Counted from the stretch's first letter, positions 1 through 9,820 are shown. The stretch: DNA of 64,000 nt from UBA6985 sp946536225 (GCA_946536225.1 CAMNEE010000002.1:1-64000), one strand, 5' to 3'. Numbers and translations: made by a program. The notes: generated by a model from the sequence alone, not told the origin.

Positions 1-99
1 TTTGCCTAAATTTTTGTTAATAATCATTTATTTATTAACAGTTTTTATATAGATCGAAATTTGTATAGTAAATACTTGTCACTTTTAAAAATATTTTTC

Positions 100-127
100 T
101 TGCGGGTGACATATAAATAGGTATAAT
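100..127 (+). promoter_or_regulatory. Putative tsaE promoter
   Basis: A TTGCGG -35-like hexamer at 100-105 lies 16 bases upstream of a perfect TATAAT at 122-127, with AGGTGAT and the tsaE ATG close behind. Bases 1-99 show no recognisable gene or strong hairpin. Called by eye. Confidence 0.5.
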
Positions 128-145
128 TATAATAGGTGATAGAAT

Positions 146-598
146 ATGGATTATAAATTTACATCAAGATGTGAAGAAGATACAATGGAATTAGCTCAAA
201 ATATTGAAGCAGAGAAATTTCCAGGAATGGTAATTTGTTTAAATGGAGAACTAGGTTCAGGTAAAACTGTATTTGTAAAAGGCTTTGCAAGTTCATTAGG
301 AATCCAAGAAAATATTACTAGTCCAACTTTTAACATTGTTAAGGAATATGAAAATGGGGAAATGCCTCTTTATCATATGGACGTTTATCGTTTGGAAGAA
401 ACTGACGAAACAATTGGTTTCCAAGATTACTTTAATAGTAAAGGTGTAACTATTATTGAATGGTCAGATATTATTGAAGATAAACTACCTGAAGAAAGAT
501 TAGATATTAAATTTAAAGTAGTTAACGAAGAAACACGTATTATTACATTGGAACCACATGGGCAACAATACGAAGACGTTGTAAATTTCGTTTTATAG
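146..598 (+). CDS. tsaE: tRNA t6A biosynthesis ATPase TsaE
   Basis: TsaE is the P-loop ATPase partner of TsaB and TsaD in making N6-threonylcarbamoyladenosine at position 37 of ANN-decoding tRNAs in the cytoplasm. The 150-residue product has the family length, with a Walker A GELGSGKT near residues 34-41 and the family signature SPTFNIVKEY near 58-67. The ATG follows AGGTGAT. It is the first of four clustered genes, but a terminator and a new promoter separate it from tsaB, so it is probably its own transcript. No tsaC is seen in this window. Confidence 0.95.
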   Translation: MDYKFTSRCEEDTMELAQNIEAEKFPGMVICLNGELGSGKTVFVKGFASSLGIQENITSPTFNIVKEYENGEMPLYHMDVYRLEETDETIGFQDYFNSKGVTIIEWSDIIEDKLPEERLDIKFKVVNEETRIITLEPHGQQYEDVVNFVL

Positions 599-619
599 GG
601 CACTTAGGTGTCTTTTTTT
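598..619 (+). terminator. Intrinsic terminator after tsaE
   Basis: The stem GGCAC/GTGTC with a four-base loop is followed by seven T. It starts right at the tsaE stop codon. Confidence 0.7.
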
Positions 620-628
620 GTGTAATGG

Positions 629-637
629 TGTTATAAT
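629..637 (+). promoter_or_regulatory. Extended -10 promoter for tsaB-rimI-tsaD
   Basis: TG-T-TATAAT (TG at 629-630, TATAAT at 632-637) directly follows the tsaE terminator. No good -35 is visible. The expected start is near 644, giving a leader of about 20 bases with AAAGGAGG. Confidence 0.6.
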
Positions 638-665
638 ACACTTGTTTAAAAAAGGAGGAATTTAT

Positions 666-1250
666 ATGTTTTCTTTATTCATTGATACACATGACTCATT
701 AATTAGTTTAGCTTTATATAAAGATGGTAAATTTGTTGATAAAAAACAAAAAGAATCAACAATGCATCACTCAGATTATATAATGCCTATGCTTGTTGAA
801 CTATTAAATGATAATAATATAACAGTTCATGATTTAAATGAAATTTTATGTATAAATGGTCCAGGATCATTCACAGGAGTAAGACTTGGTGTAACTATTG
901 CAAAGACACTCGCATATACATTAAATATTAAAATTAAGACTGCTACAAGCCTTGAAATGTATGCAGTATCAAGTAATACAAACTCCAATAAATTAGCTAT
1001 TATAAAGGATTTAAAAGGGGCATTTGGAGGTCTATTTGATAAGGATAATAGTTTATTGGGAGATTACTTCTATATGAATAATTCTGAATTAAATGAATAT
1101 ATTGAAAAAAATAATTATGAGAGTATTATTGTTGAAAATTCTATAGATTTCGACAAGATATATGAATTGTTTAATACTAAAGAAGAGGAAATTCCTCATA
1201 AAGTAAATCCTCTTTATATAAAAGTTATTGAGGCACTTAAACATGATTAG
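666..1250 (+). CDS. tsaB: tRNA t6A biosynthesis protein TsaB
   Basis: TsaB is the inactive ASKHA-fold paralogue that dimerises with TsaD in the bacterial t6A complex. The N-terminus MFSLFIDTHDS and the GPGSFTGVR motif (about residues 70-78) are diagnostic. I chose ATG 666, which sits behind AAAGGAGGAA; an in-frame upstream start at 618 would have no ribosome site and lies inside the promoter. The product is 194 residues, slightly short, with a reduced C-terminal half. Its last 8 bases overlap rimI. Confidence 0.93.
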   Translation: MFSLFIDTHDSLISLALYKDGKFVDKKQKESTMHHSDYIMPMLVELLNDNNITVHDLNEILCINGPGSFTGVRLGVTIAKTLAYTLNIKIKTATSLEMYAVSSNTNSNKLAIIKDLKGAFGGLFDKDNSLLGDYFYMNNSELNEYIEKNNYESIIVENSIDFDKIYELFNTKEEEIPHKVNPLYIKVIEALKHD

Positions 1251-1668
1251 AAGAGCGTTTTATTATGATGCAGAAGCAATCAATAAAATAGGTAGAGAAC
1301 TACATGATAACTTTGACTATTTATATAACATGGAAGATACTCTTAATACCACTTATTCAAGAGTATATGTTTATGAAGATAATAAAGAAATAGTAGGGTT
1401 TATTCATGTTGATTCTCATTTTGAAATAATGGATTTAGTTAACATCATTGTAAAAAGAGATTATCAAAATAAAGGAATAGGTACTGAACTACTACAATAT
1501 GTAATTGATAATGAAGAATATAACAAAATAATGTTAGAAGTACGTGAGTCTAATTCAAGAGCAATTCACGTATATGAAAAATTAGGCTTTAAAGAAATTT
1601 ATAGAAGAGAAAAATATTATCAAGATGAAGACGCGATAATAATGGAAAGGATGAGAGATAATGCTTAG
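1243..1668 (+). CDS. rimI: GNAT acetyltransferase, RimI-like
   Basis: This is a 141-residue GNAT-fold N-acetyltransferase, probably the ribosomal-protein S18 alanine acetyltransferase RimI, which commonly sits between tsaB and tsaD. The acetyl-CoA loop QNKGIG and the C-terminal SRAIHVYEKLGF segment are visible. The start is ATG 1243 with GAGG nine bases upstream; a TTG at 1228 is in frame but unsupported. It overlaps tsaB by 8 bases and tsaD by 8, so the three are probably translationally coupled. The family is certain; the RimI substrate is inferred from context. Confidence 0.85.
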   Translation: MIRRAFYYDAEAINKIGRELHDNFDYLYNMEDTLNTTYSRVYVYEDNKEIVGFIHVDSHFEIMDLVNIIVKRDYQNKGIGTELLQYVIDNEEYNKIMLEVRESNSRAIHVYEKLGFKEIYRREKYYQDEDAIIMERMRDNA

Positions 1669-2698
1669 TAAAAAAGATGTATATATATTAGGTATTGAGT
1701 CTAGTTGTGATGAAACAAGTATTTCCATAGTTAAAAATGGATATGAAGAAATAGCCACAACTGTATTAACTCAAATGGATACACATGCTTTATATGGCGG
1801 TGTAGTACCGGAAATAGCATCACGTATGCATACAGAAAATATAACTATGGTTTTAGAAGACTTACTTAATAAAGCAAAGATGACTGTTGATGAAGTAGAT
1901 GCTATTGCTGTAACTTATGCACCAGGTTTGTTAGGTGGATTACTTGTTGGTGTTGAATTTGCTAAAGTATTATCATTAGTCTATGATAAACCACTAATAG
2001 CAACTCATCATATAGCAGGCCATATTTATGCAAATAATTTAGTAGATAGATTAGAGTTTCCATTGCTTGCTTTAGTAGTAAGTGGGGGTCATACTGAATT
2101 AGTTAAAATGACAGGTGACTATGAATTTGAAGTTCTTGGAACTACTAAAGATGATGCAATTGGTGAATGTTTTGATAAAGTAGCAAGAGTGCTTGGACTT
2201 CCATATCCAGGTGGACCTAATGTAGAAAAATATGCTCTTCAAGGTGAACACACATATGAACTACCTAAACCAATGGATAATGATTCCTTAGATTTTTCTT
2301 TCAGTGGTCTTAAGTCAGCAGTAATTAACTTAAGTCATAATGAAGAACAAAGAGGTAAAGAAATAAGAAAATATGATTTAGCTCGTACATTCCAAGATAT
2401 AGCAGTCGATGAAATAGTTAGAAAAACAAAACTTGCATTAGATCAACATCCTGGAGAATTCAAAGAAGTAATAGTTGCAGGTGGCGTATCAGCAAACGGA
2501 TACTTAAGAAGTGAACTTGAAAAATTATGTAAGAATGAAAACATTAAAATCTCTATTCCACCTCTTAAATACTGTACTGATAATGCAACTATGATTGCAT
2601 GTGCAGCTTATCCTCAATTCTTAAAAGGAGATTTCTCTGATTTATCACTTAGAGCTAAGAGCCAAGAGTATTTCTTTAAATCAACAGATGAAAAATAA
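1661..2698 (+). CDS. tsaD: tRNA threonylcarbamoyltransferase TsaD
   Basis: TsaD is the catalytic subunit that transfers threonylcarbamoyl from TC-AMP to A37 of tRNA. The 345-residue product has the family length, the N-terminal GIESSCDETS, the metal-binding HHIAGH (about residues 113-118), SGGHTEL, and a late GGVSANGYLR. It starts by overlapping rimI and is followed by a clear terminator, closing the operon. Confidence 0.97.
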   Translation: MLSKKDVYILGIESSCDETSISIVKNGYEEIATTVLTQMDTHALYGGVVPEIASRMHTENITMVLEDLLNKAKMTVDEVDAIAVTYAPGLLGGLLVGVEFAKVLSLVYDKPLIATHHIAGHIYANNLVDRLEFPLLALVVSGGHTELVKMTGDYEFEVLGTTKDDAIGECFDKVARVLGLPYPGGPNVEKYALQGEHTYELPKPMDNDSLDFSFSGLKSAVINLSHNEEQRGKEIRKYDLARTFQDIAVDEIVRKTKLALDQHPGEFKEVIVAGGVSANGYLRSELEKLCKNENIKISIPPLKYCTDNATMIACAAYPQFLKGDFSDLSLRAKSQEYFFKSTDEK

Positions 2699-2714
2699 TA
2701 ATAAGTTTTAATAT

Positions 2715-2746
2715 AAAGATTAGCTGTAAATAGCTAATCTTTTATT
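2715..2746 (+). terminator. Terminator after tsaD
   Basis: The stem AAGATTAGCT/AGCTAATCTT with a short loop is followed by TTTTATTATTT. Confidence 0.85.
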
Positions 2747-2765
2747 ATTTATTAAATAGGTATCA

Positions 2766-2774
2766 TGTTATAAT
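2766..2774 (+). promoter_or_regulatory. Extended -10 promoter for phosphoketolase
   Basis: TG-T-TATAAT at 2766-2774, 23 bases before the proposed GTG start. No convincing -35. Confidence 0.55.
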
Positions 2775-2797
2775 TAATATAATAAAGGGTGATTAGT

Positions 2798-5092
2798 GTG
2801 AATAACTATTTAACACAAGAAGAACATGAACAATTAAACAAATATTTTAATGCAACAAATTATCTTGCAGTAGGACAACTATATTTACTAGATAATCCAT
2901 TATTAAAAAGAAAACTTGAGTTATCTGATGTAAAACCAAGATTAGTAGGTCACTGGGGAACTATCCCTGGACAAAATTTTATATTTACTCATCTTAATAG
3001 AGTTATTACTAAGTATGATTTAAATATGATGTACTTTGTTGGACCAGGTCATGGTGGTCAAACTGCTGTTACAAATGCTTACTTAGATGGTACTTATACT
3101 GAAGTTTATCCTGAGATTACTAAAAATGAGGAAGGACTTAAAAAGTTATTTAAACAATTCTCATTTCCGGGAGGAATTTCAAGCCACGTTGCACCTGAAA
3201 CACCAGGATCAATTCATGAAGGTGGAGAATTAGGTTATTCTTTAATTCATGCTTTTGGTGGTGCACTAGATAATCCAGATATGATTTGTACTGCCATAGT
3301 AGGTGATGGGGAAGCAGAAACAGGTCCTCTTGCTACATCATGGAATATAAATAAATTCTTAAATCCAGTAACAGATGGAGCTGTACTTCCAATATTACAT
3401 TTAAATGGATTTAAGATATCTAATCCAACTGTTTTATCAAGAATAAGTCATGATGATTTAAATAACTTATTCAAAGGACTAGGATGGATTCCTTACTTTG
3501 TTGAAGGTTCAAACATTGATGAATTACAAGAAAAAATGGCTGAAACAATGGATAAAGTCATTTCAGAAATAATAAAGATTAAAAAGAATGCTAGAGAAAC
3601 AGAAAAAGTTTCAAATATAAAATGGCCAATGATAATATTTAGAACTCCAAAAGGTTGGACAGGACCTGAAGAAGTAGAAGGTAGTTTTAAAGCTCACCAA
3701 GTACCTCTTCAAGTTGATAAAGACAACCTAGCTAATCTAGAAAGATTAGAAAATTGGTTGAAATCTTATCATCCTGAACAAATATTTAATGAAGATGGTT
3801 CTGTTAAATCAGAAATTACTTCATTCTTACCTAAAGGTAATAGAAGAATGAGTGCTAATCCTGCTGCTAATGGAGGATTAATACTTAAAGACTTAAGATT
3901 ACCTCTTATAACTAATTATATGTTAGATGCTAATCATGGTAATATTGAAGCTCAAGATATGATGGAATTAGGTAAATATTTAAGAGATGTAGTTATTCTA
4001 AATGAAATGAATCATAACTTTAGAATATTTGGTCCAGACGAAGCATCATCTAATAGGCTTAATCATGTATTTGAAGCAACTAAGAGACAATGGCTATTAG
4101 ATATTACTGAAAAAGATGAAAATGTAGCACATTATGGTAGAGTATTAGATTCTTATCTATCTGAGCACTTTGCTGAAGGTGCTTTAGAAGCATATATATT
4201 AACAGGAAGACATGGAATAATTCATTCATATGAAGCATTCGCTAGAGTAATTGATTCTATGATAGGAATATTCTCCAAATGGTTAAAATTATGTAATGAA
4301 ATTCCTTGGAGAAAAGATATTTCTTCCTTAAATATAATTGAAACAAGCCATATATGGCAACAAGACCATAATGGTTATACACATCAAGAACCTGGTTTAA
4401 TAAACCATCTTCTATGTAAAAAAAGAGATGTAACAAATATATATTTACCATATGATACTAATTCATTAATTTACTATGTAGATAAATGTTTAAAATCAAG
4501 AAATAAGATAAATGTAGTAGTTGCATCTAAACATCCAAGACCTCAATGGTTAAGCAAAGAAGAAACTCTTAAACATTGTGAAAAAGGAATTGGTATCTGG
4601 GAATTTGCAAGTGATGAGAATCCTCAAGTAATACTTGTTTGTGCAGGAGATACCCCAACTTTAGAAGTACTTGCTGCAACTCAAATTCTAAGAAAAGCAG
4701 GTATAAGAGTAAGAGTTATTAATGTTGTTGACTTAATAAAACTAGAAACCCTAAGTGATGCTGAATATGATTCTCTATTCTTAAGAGGTGTACCAACAAT
4801 ATTTAACTTCCATGGATATCCAAATGTTATAAGAGAATTAACATATGATAGAGATCGTGACTATGACGTCATTCATGGATATGAAGAAGAAGGTTGTATT
4901 ACAACACCATTTGATATGAGAGTTATAAACTATATAGATAGATATCATTTAGTTATAGATACAGTTAGATTACTTGGTAATGAAAATGTTGAATTAAAGA
5001 ACTACTGTATTAATAAATTAAAAGAACACCATGATTTAATAAGATCAACTGGTAAAGAATTAGAAGAAGTAGAAAACTTCAAATGGGAATAA
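2798..5092 (+). CDS. xfp: Xylulose-5-P/fructose-6-P phosphoketolase
   Basis: This thiamine-diphosphate enzyme splits xylulose-5-phosphate (and often fructose-6-phosphate) with phosphate to acetyl phosphate plus glyceraldehyde-3-phosphate (or erythrose-4-phosphate), the hallmark of heterofermentative sugar use. Motifs include GPGHGGQT, SHVAPETPGSIHEGGELGY, and the ThDP-binding VGDGEAETGP followed by an Asn-containing helix. I prefer GTG 2798 (764 residues) because AAAGGGTGAT sits at proper spacing; the GTG at 2789 lies inside that ribosome site. It is monocistronic, with its own promoter and a shared downstream terminator. No acetate kinase is visible nearby. Confidence 0.96.
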   Translation: MNNYLTQEEHEQLNKYFNATNYLAVGQLYLLDNPLLKRKLELSDVKPRLVGHWGTIPGQNFIFTHLNRVITKYDLNMMYFVGPGHGGQTAVTNAYLDGTYTEVYPEITKNEEGLKKLFKQFSFPGGISSHVAPETPGSIHEGGELGYSLIHAFGGALDNPDMICTAIVGDGEAETGPLATSWNINKFLNPVTDGAVLPILHLNGFKISNPTVLSRISHDDLNNLFKGLGWIPYFVEGSNIDELQEKMAETMDKVISEIIKIKKNARETEKVSNIKWPMIIFRTPKGWTGPEEVEGSFKAHQVPLQVDKDNLANLERLENWLKSYHPEQIFNEDGSVKSEITSFLPKGNRRMSANPAANGGLILKDLRLPLITNYMLDANHGNIEAQDMMELGKYLRDVVILNEMNHNFRIFGPDEASSNRLNHVFEATKRQWLLDITEKDENVAHYGRVLDSYLSEHFAEGALEAYILTGRHGIIHSYEAFARVIDSMIGIFSKWLKLCNEIPWRKDISSLNIIETSHIWQQDHNGYTHQEPGLINHLLCKKRDVTNIYLPYDTNSLIYYVDKCLKSRNKINVVVASKHPRPQWLSKEETLKHCEKGIGIWEFASDENPQVILVCAGDTPTLEVLAATQILRKAGIRVRVINVVDLIKLETLSDAEYDSLFLRGVPTIFNFHGYPNVIRELTYDRDRDYDVIHGYEEEGCITTPFDMRVINYIDRYHLVIDTVRLLGNENVELKNYCINKLKEHHDLIRSTGKELEEVENFKWE

Positions 5093-5127
5093 AAAAAGGA
5101 ACTAACGAGCTAGTTCCTCTTTTTTTG
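5090..5127. terminator. Bidirectional terminator between convergent genes
   Basis: An 8-bp stem AGGAACTA/TAGTTCCT is flanked by an A-run on the left and a T-run on the right, so it serves both xfp and the convergent minus-strand gene, whose stop codon lies inside the hairpin. Confidence 0.85.
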
Positions 5128-6322
5128 TTTTATTAATAGTACAATCAATTTTACTTATATTATTATAATCATCATTAAATAAAATAGTGATATCACCATT
5201 TAAGTATTGTAGTACATTAGGTATATAATCAGGATCTCCTGCACCACAAGTACCTGAGTAATCAATAAAATAAGCGTTTTCAATATCATTTAATATTTGA
5301 TCTCTTGATAATCCTGTGGCATTCTCAGTAGCACTCATATTAGTATTAAAGTTACCTGGACCCTTATTATATAGTTCTATTGCTGCAATAGGGTTATTAT
5401 TAGCATATTTATTTAATACTGATCTATAATAAATAGTTGCAATAGATATATTTGTAAATGGATTTTCTATGTCTTTTCTGGAAATTGTAGTAATACTTGA
5501 ATCATAATTATTAGGATTATCAGTTAGTACATAACTACAATATTGATTAGTTTCAAAGTTATAAACTGTATATATTTCGTCTTTTTTAGTATTAAAGTTT
5601 ATTTGCATTAAATTAGTTTCTAATCCATGTGTTTCTTGTGTTAACATTGCAAGTATTAAATTTGAAGATACACCCCATTTGTTACCAATTCTATTTGCAA
5701 GTTCTCTATATTTTTCTTGTATATCTATTATTTCAGGATTCTCTGATTTATCAGAGCAATCTATATTAATATTATAGTTATATGTTGGTGTAGTGTTTGC
5801 ATCATCAACAGCTTCTTGAATAGCGTCATCATTGTTTATTACTACTTTTTCATAATTATTTATTTCATGTTCTTCGTTAGATTTAATACTATCTTGCATA
5901 GAAGTGTTTTCAATAATTATTTGCTGATTATCGATATTATTTGTATTGATAGGGTTAATTAAAAGACCTGTACAGATTAAACTTGTAAGTACAGTAGCAG
6001 TTAATGCATTTTTCTTTACGGCAACAATTCTTCTTTTCGTGATTATTCTATCAATTTGTTTTACAACATTAGGTATATATTTTTTTAGATCATATCTAAA
6101 ATCATCGTAATCGTGAATACAAATTGATTGTGATCTTGTCGTCAAAAATACTTTTCCGCGTTTTTCATAAATTGTATATTTCTCATTACTAAGTATTTTA
6201 TTTAATCCTTTTAGTAAAACGAGGGAGTTTCGTGAACTAAGTATTTTTCTATTTCCATTTTTACTAGTGTATCTGCATCTTATATCGTCATTCTTAAATT
6301 GAACAAATTCAAGAAAATTCAT
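5102..6322 (-). CDS. Membrane-anchored lytic transglycosylase-like protein
   Basis: This 406-residue protein probably cleaves glycan strands of peptidoglycan. About 100 N-terminal residues are charged and look cytoplasmic. One membrane segment follows (about 105-125), then a linker, then an SLT/goose-lysozyme-like domain (about 200-370). The domain has a candidate catalytic Glu in LTQETHG (about residue 230), NLMQIN (compare GLMQIN) and a late AIELYNKGPG. The start is the ATG at 6322 behind GATAGGTGATTAT; an upstream in-frame ATG lacks a ribosome site. The N-terminal region is not a known domain to me. Activity is inferred from motifs. Confidence 0.75.
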   Translation of the reverse strand: MNFLEFVQFKNDDIRCRYTSKNGNRKILSSRNSLVLLKGLNKILSNEKYTIYEKRGKVFLTTRSQSICIHDYDDFRYDLKKYIPNVVKQIDRIITKRRIVAVKKNALTATVLTSLICTGLLINPINTNNIDNQQIIIENTSMQDSIKSNEEHEINNYEKVVINNDDAIQEAVDDANTTPTYNYNINIDCSDKSENPEIIDIQEKYRELANRIGNKWGVSSNLILAMLTQETHGLETNLMQINFNTKKDEIYTVYNFETNQYCSYVLTDNPNNYDSSITTISRKDIENPFTNISIATIYYRSVLNKYANNNPIAAIELYNKGPGNFNTNMSATENATGLSRDQILNDIENAYFIDYSGTCGAGDPDYIPNVLQYLNGDITILFNDDYNNISKIDCTINKTKKEELAR

Positions 6323-6461
6323 ATAATCACCTATCTTACTATAATTAAATATTATCATACATATATAATTTAAACAATTTTCTATATAATTATTACTTCT
6401 TTATTTAATGCATTTATATATTATATTTGATATAATACTATTGAACTGGTGGGTGATTAAA

Positions 6462-6899
6462 ATGAAAGTTATTTTACTAAAAGATGTAAAAAAACAAGGT
6501 AAAAAAGATCAAATTATCGATGTATCTGATGGATATGCAAATAATTTCCTTATTAATAAAGGATTAGCTATACCATATAACAGTACAAATAAGAATAAGT
6601 TTGAACTTACTATGAAAAAAAGAGAAAAAGATGAAAAGGCAACTGTGGAGTCATTTAAAGAAATGGCTAAAGAATTAGAAAAAATAACAATAGTATTTAA
6701 TGCAAAATCAGGAAAAGACGGAAAGATGTTTGGTACTATTTCTACAAAACAAATATCTGATGAACTTAAGAAAAAGAATTTTGATATAGACAAGAAAAAA
6801 ATTCATTGTGATCATGTAATTGATACACTTGGAGTTCATGAAGTAGAACTAAACTTATATAAAGGAGTAGTAGCAAAAATAAACATTAACGTCAAATAG
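6462..6899 (+). CDS. rplI: 50S ribosomal protein L9
   Basis: L9 binds domain V of 23S rRNA and bridges to the stalk base. The N-terminal signature MKVILLKDVKKQGKK and SDGYANNFLINKGLA are clear; the product is 145 residues, a normal length. I chose ATG 6462 behind GGTGGGTGATTAAA; the longer in-frame start at 6408 lies upstream of an extended -10 box (TG-A-TATAAT, 6428-6436) that is probably this gene's promoter. It is followed at 9 bases by dnaB, the usual Bacillota order. Confidence 0.97.
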   Translation: MKVILLKDVKKQGKKDQIIDVSDGYANNFLINKGLAIPYNSTNKNKFELTMKKREKDEKATVESFKEMAKELEKITIVFNAKSGKDGKMFGTISTKQISDELKKKNFDIDKKKIHCDHVIDTLGVHEVELNLYKGVVAKININVK

Positions 6900-6908
6900 G
6901 GGGATAAT

Positions 6909-8285
6909 ATGGCAAGAGCAACAGAAATAAATAATGAACTAAACACAGATCCAAAAAATCTAGATGCTGAAATGAATGCACTTGGTTGTGCAATCATGTC
7001 TAAAACAGCTTTAGATAAAGTATGTAATTCTTTAAGTAAAGAAATGTTTTTTGATGACAAACACAAAAAAATATTTGAAGCATTATTTGATTTACATAAG
7101 GACAGTAAGGTAATTGATGCCTTAACTTTAAAGAATCAAATTGAAGAAAATGAAAAATCAATTGATTCTGTAGGTGGTATTGAATACTTAGGTAAAGTAA
7201 TTAAGTCTGTTGTATCTGCTTCTAATATAGATGCTTATATTGATATTGTTAAAGAAAAAGCATTAAGAAGAAAACTAATTGAAGTATGTGAAAAAATTGA
7301 AAAGACTGCTAGAGATAGCAATCTTAATACAACTGAATTAGTTGATGCTGCTGAAAAAGATGTTCTAACTGTAACAAAACAAAGACAAGCTGGAGACTTT
7401 AAAATGTCTTCTGAGGTTGTATCTCAAGCATTAGCAAATCTAGAACAATTATCTAAAAATGGTAATGAAGTAACAGGAATTGCTACAGGTTTTAGGGATT
7501 TTGATAGACTAACTGGTGGATTACAACCTAACCAATTTATAGTAATTGCAGCACGTCCAGCCATGGGTAAAACAGCATTTGCACTTAACTTAGCTGTTAA
7601 TTCAGCTCTTTCAAGTGGTAAAGGTGTATGTTTATTCAACTTGGAAATGGGTGCTGACCAATTAATGAGTCGTATGTTTGCCGCTGAAGGAGCAGTTGAT
7701 GCTTATAAGTTAAGAACAGGTCAATTAAATAATGATGATTGGAAACAAATAAATGAAGCTGCAAGTGTACTTGCAGATGCACCAATTTATTTTGAAGATG
7801 CAACAAATATCACTATAAGTGAAATAAGAGCAAAATGTAGAAGACTTGCTGAACAACACGAATTGGGATTAATAATAATTGACTACTTACAATTAATTAC
7901 AGGTGGTCCAGGCTATGGTTCTAATAGACAACAAGAAGTATCTGATATTTCAAGAAGTCTTAAGACAATGGCAATGGAACTTAAAATACCTGTAATAGCA
8001 TTAGCGCAATTATCTCGTCAAGTAGAACAAAGAGAAGATAAAAGACCTATGCTATCAGACTTAAGAGAGTCTGGTTCAATTGAACAAGATGCCGATATTG
8101 TAGCATTCTTATATAGAGAAGATTATTATAATAAAACAGATAAATTAAATAACACATCAGCTTCACAATTAATTGTTGCAAAACATAGAAATGGTGCTGT
8201 TAAAGATATTGATTTAATGTTCCATAGAAACATTAGTAAATTCCAAGAGTGTGATAAAATTCATAAAGAAAATGAAGAAAATTAG
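6909..8285 (+). CDS. dnaB: Replicative DNA helicase DnaB
   Basis: This hexameric 5'-3' helicase unwinds DNA at the replication fork (called DnaC in Bacillus). The 458-residue product has the N-terminal primase-interaction domain (about 15-115), then a RecA-like domain with Walker A ARPAMGKTAFAL near residues 215-226, IIIDYLQLI (Walker B) and SDLRESGSIEQDAD. ATG 6909 follows AGGGGGATAAT. It sits between rplI and the M23 gene and probably shares their transcript. Confidence 0.97.
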   Translation: MARATEINNELNTDPKNLDAEMNALGCAIMSKTALDKVCNSLSKEMFFDDKHKKIFEALFDLHKDSKVIDALTLKNQIEENEKSIDSVGGIEYLGKVIKSVVSASNIDAYIDIVKEKALRRKLIEVCEKIEKTARDSNLNTTELVDAAEKDVLTVTKQRQAGDFKMSSEVVSQALANLEQLSKNGNEVTGIATGFRDFDRLTGGLQPNQFIVIAARPAMGKTAFALNLAVNSALSSGKGVCLFNLEMGADQLMSRMFAAEGAVDAYKLRTGQLNNDDWKQINEAASVLADAPIYFEDATNITISEIRAKCRRLAEQHELGLIIIDYLQLITGGPGYGSNRQQEVSDISRSLKTMAMELKIPVIALAQLSRQVEQREDKRPMLSDLRESGSIEQDADIVAFLYREDYYNKTDKLNNTSASQLIVAKHRNGAVKDIDLMFHRNISKFQECDKIHKENEEN

Positions 8286-8293
8286 GTGATGTT

Positions 8294-9820
8294 ATGAAAC
8301 ATAAAATAATTAGTGTACTATCAATATGTCTACTTATTATTTTATTATTCTTTGTTGGTATGGATCATAGAGACTTAGGAGATCCGGATGAAGCTTATCA
8401 AGTATATTTAAATGGAGAAAAAATAGGTTTAATTAAATCAAAAGATTCGCTATTAAATATGATAGATAAAGAACAAGATGAAATTAAACAAAAATACAAA
8501 GTTGATAAAGTATATCCACCTGAAGGGCTAAGTATTAATAAGATTTATACTTATAATAATGATGTAGTTTCAGAGAAAAAAATATATGATGAAGTAAAAG
8601 AAAAAGAACCTTTTACTATCAAAGGTTATACTGTAACTATTAATTATAATAATGAATCTTCTTCAACAATATTAGATAGAGGTTTAACTCAAACTAAAAT
8701 CTATACTCTTGATAAAGATATAGTTAAAAATGCACTTTATAAAACTGCCGTAGCATTTATAGGTGAAAAAGAACTAGGTAATTATGAATCAGGTAGTCAA
8801 TCAGAAATAGTTGATCAAGGTGAAATAATTACTTCAGTTTATTTTGCAGAATCAATTTCTATAAAAGAAGATTACATATCTACTGAAAATAAGATATTTA
8901 ATGATCAAGAAGAATTAGCAATGTATTTGATGTTTGGTACTAACGAAAAACAAAAAACAGTTAATATCAAAGAAAATGAAGACTTAGATATGATTGCTGA
9001 AAGTAATAACTTAAATATTTCAGAATTATTAGTTGCTAATCCAAAAATATCTTATGATGATATTTTAGTAGCTGGACAAGAAATAAATATAGGTTTAATT
9101 AATCCACTTGTATCTGTTAAATATAGTAAACAAGTAGTTGAAGTAGTAGATATTGCTTATCAAACTAAATATATTGAAGACAATTCTAAATATATAGACT
9201 ATAAAGAAGTAACAACTGCTGGACAAAATGGTAAAACTAAGATTACTCAAGATATTCTTTATGTAAATGGTCAAATTGTTAACCTTATTATTTCTAATAA
9301 AGAAACAATTGTACCAACTGTAGATGAGGTAATTACTAGAGGAACTAAAGTTTACTATAATCCAGGTGGTAATTATGTTAATCCTAACCGTGGTAATGGT
9401 GAATATATTTGGCCAACTAATGTACCTTATATTATTACATCAAGATTTGAATGGCGTTGGGGATCTCACCACGATGGAATAGATATTTCAGGAACTGGTT
9501 TAGGTTCACCAATATATGCATCAACTTCAGGTGTTGTAGTTGAAGCATCAGGTGGTTGTCCAAACCGTGGTTACTATGGTAATAGATGTGGTCATGGATG
9601 GGGTAACTATGTATTTATTAAATCTCCAAAAGGATATACAATTTACTATGCTCACCTTGTTAACCAAATGGTAGTTCATGTAGGACAACAAGTTAACCAA
9701 GGACAAGTAATAGGTTTCATGGGAAGCTCAGGTAACTCAACAGGTACACATCTTCACTTCCAAATAATGACTGAAGGTGGAGCTGCTCTAAATCCTTGTA
9801 GGGAGGCCTTCAGATGCTAG
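8294..9820 (+). CDS. M23 peptidoglycan endopeptidase with LysM and G5 modules
   Basis: This is an exported cell-wall hydrolase predicted to cut peptide cross-bridges. The order is an N-terminal signal anchor (about 3-22), an alpha/beta region of unknown type, a LysM-like stretch (about 215-272) ending in VAGQEINIGL, a G5-like domain (about 275-355), and a C-terminal LytM/M23 domain (about 375-508). The zinc ligands are visible as HHDGID and GTHLHF, with the auxiliary YYAHL. The start ATG 8294 follows AGGTGATGTT. The end overlaps walJ by 7 bases. In Bacillus this neighbourhood holds the WalRK genes, which are absent here. Confidence 0.9.
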   Translation: MKHKIISVLSICLLIILLFFVGMDHRDLGDPDEAYQVYLNGEKIGLIKSKDSLLNMIDKEQDEIKQKYKVDKVYPPEGLSINKIYTYNNDVVSEKKIYDEVKEKEPFTIKGYTVTINYNNESSSTILDRGLTQTKIYTLDKDIVKNALYKTAVAFIGEKELGNYESGSQSEIVDQGEIITSVYFAESISIKEDYISTENKIFNDQEELAMYLMFGTNEKQKTVNIKENEDLDMIAESNNLNISELLVANPKISYDDILVAGQEINIGLINPLVSVKYSKQVVEVVDIAYQTKYIEDNSKYIDYKEVTTAGQNGKTKITQDILYVNGQIVNLIISNKETIVPTVDEVITRGTKVYYNPGGNYVNPNRGNGEYIWPTNVPYIITSRFEWRWGSHHDGIDISGTGLGSPIYASTSGVVVEASGGCPNRGYYGNRCGHGWGNYVFIKSPKGYTIYYAHLVNQMVVHVGQQVNQGQVIGFMGSSGNSTGTHLHFQIMTEGGAALNPCREAFRC

